This document shows, one piece after another, positions 8,733 through 14,320 of a stretch of 14,320 nucleotides of DNA; positions within the stretch are counted from its first letter, which is position 1; the number at the start of each line of letters is the position of its first letter. Below the pieces are notes generated by a model. It had not been told where the DNA came from. It did no database searches and was given only the letters and a program-made list of their open reading frames with translations. The stretch comes from Pleurotus djamor (lineage: Eukaryota > Basidiomycota > Agaricomycetes > Agaricales > Pleurotaceae). The stretch covers positions 3,486 to 17,805 of the forward strand of contig JAPEVF010000920.1 of NCBI GenBank assembly GCA_029747585.1. Direction: 5' to 3'. The position numbers were made by a program, and so were the translations under genes.

Positions 8733-9294
8733 GTGCATGCGTTCCACTCGGTCAATCCCCCTTCAACGTTCCCCGGTATAGCTTCTACAGGCTTTTGCCT
8801 TGATAAGCTCGCTGTTTTGATTCTTTCGTGACCATGTGAGCCCATGTGTCGCGGAGGTCTTACGGTTATTAAAGCATCGAATCAGAGAGAACTACCACTG
8901 ATCAAGGGTTGAGCATTGTCAACAGGTCCACATGATTCGACATCATCATCGTTGCAATGGATACGTCGACGTCCTTCCACTCTTGATTCCAAAAATTGCC
9001 ATGTCTCTTCGGACTGTGCATGGAGACTGGCCAAGCTTCCAAACTGAAAGGAAGAGATTCCAGCAACCCTTCGCGATATCGATCATCGAAATTCAACGCG
9101 CGCGGAAGTATATGGTCTAGTGTTCCATGATTTCGAACGTGTGCTTGTGGCGTCCTTGTTGATTCTTGGGACCTTCACCCGGTGCCTTATTCCCCACCGA
9201 CAAGCTCTGAATTGGTCTAGCGCAGGGCGAATACCTCTCAAGCTGAGGTACTTCTCTTGATCACCGTACCGCGACCCTTCGCGCTTTCATCATC

Positions 9295-9300
9295 TTATAA
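9295..9300 (+). promoter_or_regulatory. TATA-like box of the amine oxidase gene
   Basis: TTATAA lies 53-58 bases before the proposed ATG at 9353, with CT-rich sequence (TCTCTCCTCCCTC) between them, as is common near fungal transcription starts. It is a motif and distance match only. Confidence 0.35.
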
Positions 9301-9352
9301 GCAAGCGTATCTGAGTTCTCTCCTCCCTCAGATCGCGTCCACTTCGCGAGCC

Positions 9353-12300
9353 ATGGCCACCAATATGTCCCCCAGAACTGGCTCATCCGCGAAGGAGTAT
9401 TCTGGCAGCCGCCGCCTACGGAATCGTGTCCTATTCGTCGCCATCGTCCTTGGCAGTTGCTTGTTAGGTCTTTATGCCAACACCAACTCGCCCCAAGCAG
9501 TCGCGGACATCGAACGAAGGGAAGAACCTCAACTGGATGCTCGTAGTGGCTCTACGAGCTCTAGGCAATGCCCTTCCATCGCTCCTCCCGCTGCTCGTCC
9601 ACCTGCACCTCTTAACCTCTGGGCTCCCCTGAGTGCCTCGGAAATCAATGGTGTTCACGAGTTTGTGCGCAGCTCTCGTCAGGGTTTCAATATCACTGCC
9701 GTCTCCCCATCGCCCAGCGACAACAGCATCTTCGTCATCGAGTCTCTTCATCCTCCTAAGGCCGAAGCTCTGCATTACCTTGCTAATCCCAAGAAGAATC
9801 GCCCTCCCGCTCGTAATGCTCGTGTCGTCGTGCATTTCGGTGCCCAGCAACCTCAAACGATCAAGGAGTACATCGTGGGACCACTTCCTGTATCGAGGCG
9901 GACGACGCTGACAGAGCGAACGGGCGTGTACCATCGAGAGGATATCCCATATAACGCTCGTGGCATCAGTTACAGTCAAGAGATTTCAGGCGTCATTTCT
10001 ACTCTTATGCCTCCTCTCCGAGAAGCTATGGAAGCTCTGCTTGGCGGTTTCGCTGTGGGTGGGTTTGACGACACATTGGGTCCCGAAATCAGTGCTCCTT
10101 GGGGGACTGATGGTTCGTTCCGTCGCGCTTGGCTATATTGGAAGCGTAGCATGCCTGGATCCTTCGTCAACGCTCTTCCTTTCCTCACTTACGTCGACTT
10201 TAGTGGTACTGACACCTCTCAATGGAAGATTCTCAAGGTTAGTCTGGCTAAGCTCGTCCTTATTACTGGTGTTAATGCCTTCTCCCGTCAGATTGTTTAC
10301 GATGGTCAAATCTTCGCTAGCACAGAAGACTTCCTTGCCGCTTTCCATAGTGGTGCTCTTACCCCAGTTCCTGCTCAACCCAATCCCTTGAACGAAACCC
10401 ACATCTGGACGACCCGCAACAGACCTAATCCTGATTTCCAACTCGACCTAGATGATCGTGCTGGTCCTCGCTCTGTATCATTCGATGGACTGCGGTTCCG
10501 AGTAGATAAGAAACTCAACTTCGTCAGTTGGATGGGTTGGGGTTTCTATCTGGGTTTCGACAGAGATATGGGTATGAGTCTCTGGGATATCCGCTTCCGT
10601 GGTGAGAGGATCATCTACGAGGTATGGTTCGCCCTTTTCTGGTAGTCTTCCATTGTCTTACCTTCAAACGTAGCTCGCGCCTCATGAGGCTATCGCCCAA
10701 TATGGTACGACCCTCCATGGTTTTGTTGACGCCTTACTCATCAACTTCTACTCCAGCTGGTGCTAATCCTTTCTACCAATCTACTGCTTGGTTAGCCCTT
10801 TCACACAGCACTCTCCATTTTCACTGTGACTAATCCATGTTTAATAGGCTCGATCGTTACTTTGGCATGGGGTCCAGCGTGCGACCGCTCATGCCTTTGT
10901 ATGACTGCCCTGCCGAGGCCGTCTATTTGTCGGCGAACATCTACACCCACAGCGGCGGAGGCTCAAACCAAGTTGTTGACCGAGCGATCTGCGTCTTCGA
11001 GCAGGACACTACGCGCCCTGTCACCCGACACATCGGTTGGTACCCTGGCGAATCCGGTGCAGTCAAGGGGTATACCTTAGTTGTCCGTTCGGTTGCTTCG
11101 GTTGGCAAGTAAGTGTCAATGTTGTTTTATCCAACACCCCGTTCTTACTTATCATTCCATAGCTACGATTACAGTAAGCACCCCTTGTGCCCTCTATTAC
11201 GCAATCAAATAACCTGACCATGTTCATCTAGTGTGGGATTACACCTTCCATTTGGATGGTACTATCGAAGCCCGAGTATCAGCTTCTGGGTATATTCAAG
11301 GCGCTTGGAGCACTCCCGCAGAGACGCCATTTGGAGGGAAAGTTTGGCATACTGCAGGTTGGTCTCCGCGTCGTTTAATGTGTAGGCTTATGCTGAGCTG
11401 GTCACACTAGTTGGTGCTCTCCATGACCACGTCATCAACTACAAGGTTGATCTTGACGTCGTTGGGACAGCTAACTCTTTGCTTCGCACTACCTTGTCTC
11501 AAGAAGAGATGACTGCCGATTGGTTCGATGAAGACTGGGGTCAAACCGTCATCCAGCAGAAGGTCACTCGGGAGTACATTGACAATGAAGACGATGCACG
11601 TGTCGTCTATCCCCCCAACTACCAAGGCGGCTACGCTATCGTCAACAAGGATGAGAAGAACAAGTGGGGCACTGTCAGAGGCTACTCTATCCTCCCTGGA
11701 AACAACTTCGTGCATGCAGTGAGCATCCTGATTTCACACATCTTTAAAATCCTTACTCATCACTGAACGAACAGACTGTGGCTGGTTCTCCTCGCCTTCG
11801 TGACAACGCCAACTGGGCTCGCTATAACCTTGCGGTTTCGAGACAAAAGGATAACGAACAGTCCTCTAGTACGATGTGGAACCAACATCTTCCTCATAAC
11901 CCCATGATCAACTTCCACAACTTCTTCAACGGAGAAAGTCTCGATCAGGAAGATTTGGTTGCTTGGGTTAACGTTGGCACTCATCATCTTGTTCGTCTTC
12001 CTCCTCGTCCTTCCCACAATCGCGTGCTTATTCCTCCTTTCTAGCCCCAAGCCGAGGATGCTCCTATGACGAGAATGACGGCCGCAACGACGAGGTCAGT
12101 GGGTTTTCCCTATTACCTTTCTACCTTGCTGACAACCTTCTCTGGTATAGCTTCATCATCTCCCCTCTGAGTTACTTCGATTCCGATGTTTCAATGGATA
12201 CCAAGAACGCTGTGTTCCTCAACCTCCCCGCCGGTCCCGACCAACCCTGGACGCATGATGACTACGGTGTTGACCAGGCCAAGTTCTGTATCCCCCACCG

Positions 12301-12355
12301 ACCCCAACCCTTCGATTACTTCGACCCTCAGTCGACTGTCATCGTCAGTCCCTAA
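9353..12355 (+). CDS. Copper/TPQ amine oxidase, membrane-anchored (AOC3/DAO-like)
   Basis: Ten exons: 9353-10621, 10674-10704, 10757-10790, 10848-11108, 11163-11173, 11232-11357, 11411-11718, 11775-11990, 12045-12094, 12151-12355. They join without a stop into 836 residues. Family function: oxidative deamination of primary amines to aldehyde, NH3 and H2O2 using Cu(II) and topaquinone (TPQ), as a homodimer. Visible signatures are the catalytic base in WLDRYFGMG (Asp447), the disulphide pair Cys465/Cys493 (YDCPAEAVYL; ICVFEQ), the TPQ motif Asn532-Tyr533-Asp534-Tyr535, the copper ligands His582 and His584 in ALHDHVINYKVDLDV, and His751 in THHLPQAEDAP. Residues about 26-42 form a hydrophobic anchor after a basic cytosolic tail (SRRLRNR), so the enzyme should face the lumen or cell exterior. 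The ATG at 9353 was chosen because its context (GCCATGG) is good and no earlier in-frame ATG exists. The C-terminus (IVSP) has no peroxisomal signal, unlike yeast peroxisomal amine oxidases. Confidence 0.93.
11163..11173 (+). other. 11-nt microexon carrying the TPQ tyrosine
   Basis: Exon 5 of the amine oxidase is CTACGATTACA. It is flanked by a CCATAG acceptor and a GTAAGC donor. The upstream exon ends GGCAA and the downstream one starts TGTGGG, so the junctions read N-Y-D-Y-M-W. The first Y (Tyr533) is the residue that becomes topaquinone. Since 11 is not a multiple of 3, skipping it would both delete the cofactor and shift the frame. Confidence 0.88.
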
Positions 12356-12674
12356 GCTTTCTTGTGACCTTGTAGGGCCTATTTTCGTTCAAATGAAGTC
12401 GTGTATGTATGTTCATCGCCAGTGTCATGGAATGGGGGCGTCTGCATATTATTATTGTCTTTATATCACTCGGACTACTTCGCAGCTTTTTGCTTTTGCT
12501 TTAGCACATAACATCACTCTTCGTTCTACACTATTGTTCTACATGTGTTATCCCAAATATACCACAATCCTTGAAACCGTCAAACGAAAATGAAGCAAAT
12601 GATCTCTAGAGTAATAGTATATGTAGTTGGAGATGCATTAAAATGAGATATGTTCGTAAGATCCGCGAGACAGA
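12356..12674. other. Intergenic region between convergent genes
   Basis: These 319 bases separate the stop of the amine oxidase (plus) from the stop of the thioesterase (minus), so they should hold both 3' untranslated regions. The DNA is A/T-richer than the flanking exons. I see no exact AATAAA signal on either strand, which is common in fungi, and no further gene. Confidence 0.6.
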
Positions 12675-14060
12675 TTACAGCTTCGCTTCGCCGATGGAAG
12701 GGTCCCGGATATCTGCACGTACGACTCCTTCTTGAGAAGTGACTGCCACGAGGTTACCGGAACGTGTGTAGAGCTAGGAAATGCTATTAACTTTGATGAC
12801 TTGAGAAGACGGAGGGCGCGACTTACGCGGCCATGCATGACTCCACGACCCGAGCCGATGCGCGGAGAGAGCATCTGAACGTATCGCTGAGTTATTTAAC
12901 ACAAAGGAAGGATGAAGATACACACCACATAAAGAAGCCAATCCGCACAGTCGAAGTTGTTGCTGTCATTCAATCTATGAGATTCTGGAGAGTGGGCAGA
13001 GTAGACGTCAACCTACTCATAGAAGTAGATGGAGTGGTCAAGACTCGACTGAGGGGAACATGTGAGACGATATACAATCAAGAAGGGACTCGGAGGGTAT
13101 GCTTACAATCATGGACAAGCCCTTTGGACCCTTGCCGAATCGATTCAATCCCAATATGCGAGGTGCAGTCGATATGCTGGGAGAACGTGGGTCAAGGAAA
13201 AGGAGTCAACGATTGCGGTCTCTTACAAGTGGAAGTCTGACAGATATCCGAGGATGCACTATTGGGGGACATTCAGCGACAGGGAGAGAAGGTAGATCAA
13301 AGGTTTGAGTGCACCTTTTGAAATGGTGCGTCATAATTTGGCACGTTTCTGGTTTGCATCCAGTACATATACATCTCTGGTGATTTGGAGCTTGTGCGGT
13401 CATGCTCTTGAGCAATGCGTATTCCTATCGGGCTCTTGGCGCGTTCCTTCCACCACCATAGTCGTTAAACCCTAGGATATGAACCAAAGGAAAGATGTTA
13501 CTCACAAAAGCGATCTTCAGGTAGTACTCCTTCATCTTGGGATCAATCCCTTCCTGCGACGCAATGCGGTGGTAACGGAACTCTTCAGGTTCACATTGTT
13601 CAGGAGGGGGAACGACGGGCATTGACCACTGATATGTTGGCTGCCATATCTCTGGCTTCTGGAACGAGCATAGGAGGATGAAGATGGTCTTGCCGGTTTG
13701 AACGGCTCTGACCAAGCGGGTAGCGTAAGAACGGCCGGTGCGTAGCTCATCTACGTGGTAGAGGATCGGTGTTGACGGTGATGCACTGGTAAGAAAGTAG
13801 CACTATTGCGGTTGTGAATAAGCATCCGCGTAAGCCTAAGGGTTTCCTTAACGTACGTGCATCGACTGGAATTCGAGACGAGGACATGAGTTCGGACTGA
13901 GGATCGTAGAGGTGGAGATCAACGGCTTACATGTAGTGCATACTCCGAAGCGACACAGTTGGTCGCTGACACCAACGCTTGAGATATGACTTGTCTACGG
14001 GGCTTCAGTCAATTTCCATACACTATCCCTGGTCCGTTATAATGTATTACCCGCCAAACA
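12675..14060 (-). CDS. Peroxisomal acyl-CoA thioesterase (TesB/ACOT8 family), 5' end unresolved
   Basis: Eleven minus-strand exons, 5' to 3': 14051-14060, 13931-13994, 13857-13865, 13506-13802, 13315-13446, 13227-13258, 13107-13176, 13017-13048, 12926-12962, 12827-12874, 12675-12773. Together they encode 275 residues of a double-hotdog thioesterase that hydrolyses acyl-CoA to fatty acid and CoA. Recognisable stretches are FGGQVISQALVSAT, LHSMHCYFLTSASPS, RSYATRLVRAVQTGKTIF, SLDHSIYFYDNNFDCADWL, GSGRGVMHGRLY and VAVTSQEGVVRA. By comparison with the family, the catalytic Asp is in SLDHS and the Gln in TSQEG. The protein ends in -AKL, a type 1 peroxisomal targeting signal, consistent with a role beside fatty-acid beta-oxidation. 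Introns are 50-65 bp. One (13447-13505) needs an AAG acceptor; the nearer CCTAG breaks the frame. The N-terminal segment before FGG was not found, and an N at 14061 sits where its acceptor should be. Confidence 0.9.
13857..13865 (-). other. 9-nt microexon (Ser-Met-His) of the thioesterase
   Basis: TCGATGCAC lies between an ATTCCAG acceptor and a GTACGT donor on the minus strand. It joins the upstream exon ending ...YALH to the downstream exon starting CYFLTS, giving LHSMHCYF. The family has LHSLHCYF at this place, so three conserved residues come from this exon. It is phase 0 on both sides. Confidence 0.82.
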
Positions 14061-14320
14061 NAAAAGTAAGATTAGTATCATTAGAATTTGTAGTCTACTT
14101 CAGTAATCAGTCAGTATAATTTGTGGTCGCGTTTTTACATTTCTATTGAAGTCTATTAAAGTCATTGAACCATTTTTCTGATCGTGGAAAAGTAAATTCT
14201 GACTGTGGGAAAACACTACTTGTGATGCTTCGTCCCGGAAAGAATCGCTTGCCCAGGCACAACCAGACCTCTCCACGCATAAAAAAACATACCCAGAGTA
14301 TGCCAACGGTATGAATAAGC
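14061..14320. other. AT-rich end of window, missing thioesterase 5' part
   Basis: The minus strand here should continue the thioesterase gene upstream. A TACTAAT branch-like site and a pyrimidine tract lie directly before the N at 14061, but the expected AG acceptor is absent. I found no exon matching the family's N-terminal segment. The stretch may be a long intron or poor-quality sequence, with the first exons outside the window. Confidence 0.45.

Larger units (their letters stand above)
8446..9294. other. Intergenic region between divergent genes
   Basis: This stretch separates the starts of the rec114-like gene (minus) and the amine oxidase gene (plus), so it should hold both promoters. 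It contains a short tandem repeat at 8468-8487 and an inverted repeat at 8693-8732. Open frames on both strands (for example 8902-9120) are about 60 codons and mutually antisense, with no recognisable motif. I do not call a gene. Confidence 0.5.

Noticed and set aside
8392..8803. Overlapping plus-strand ORFs (88 and 113 codons)
   Set aside because: They begin at the start of the rec114-like gene on the other strand and lie in the divergent upstream region. There are no motifs or splice support.
9257..9352. Earlier start for the amine oxidase frame
   Set aside because: The frame is open from 9257, but the first codon is TTG and no ATG occurs before 9353. The TATA-like box at 9295 lies inside this stretch.
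1..14320. CRISPR array, insertion sequence, rRNA or bacterial-type operon
   Set aside because: There are no regularly spaced repeats and no transposase or rRNA signature. The spliceosomal introns mark this as a fungal nuclear sequence.

Overview
The window looks like genomic DNA of a filamentous basidiomycete, probably an Agaricomycete. The evidence is dense short introns (50-70 bp, GT...AG, often GTAAG/GTGAG donors), very short exons, TATA-like boxes, and the protein families present. Six single N bases are scattered through it. Four of them sit in or beside A/T homopolymers, which suggests a draft assembly with homopolymer uncertainty.

The right half can be read with good confidence. A three-gene cluster was reconstructed by joining exons in phase. 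(1) On the minus strand, 6963-8400, is a four-exon gene whose 419-residue product looks like the meiotic recombination protein Rec114 (Rec7 in S. pombe). (2) On the plus strand, 9353-12355, is a ten-exon gene for an 836-residue copper/TPQ amine oxidase of the animal AOC3/diamine-oxidase type, with an N-terminal membrane anchor. Its cofactor tyrosine lies in an 11-nt microexon. (3) On the minus strand, 12675-14060, is an eleven-exon (at least) acyl-CoA thioesterase of the TesB/ACOT8 family with a C-terminal -AKL peroxisomal signal and a 9-nt microexon; its 5' end is not resolved. Genes 1 and 2 are divergent and share about 0.9 kb of upstream DNA. Genes 2 and 3 converge and are separated by about 320 bp.

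The left half (1-6900) is much poorer. It holds a purine-skewed, partly duplicated tract (1-955), a three-exon gene for an acidic protein of unknown function (956-1913, minus), a two-exon small gene of unknown function (4309-4687, minus), an apparently frameshifted plus-strand coding remnant (5122-5641), and a very short cysteine-rich minus-strand ORF (6295-6438). Several perfect inverted repeats lie between them. Long stretches (2021-4308, 5642-6290) gave no gene model that I can defend.

The genes do not form an evident pathway. The amine oxidase would act at the cell surface or in the secretory route and release H2O2 and an aldehyde. The thioesterase would act inside peroxisomes on acyl-CoAs. 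Rec114 would act on meiotic chromosomes. No CRISPR array, insertion sequence, rRNA or tRNA was found.
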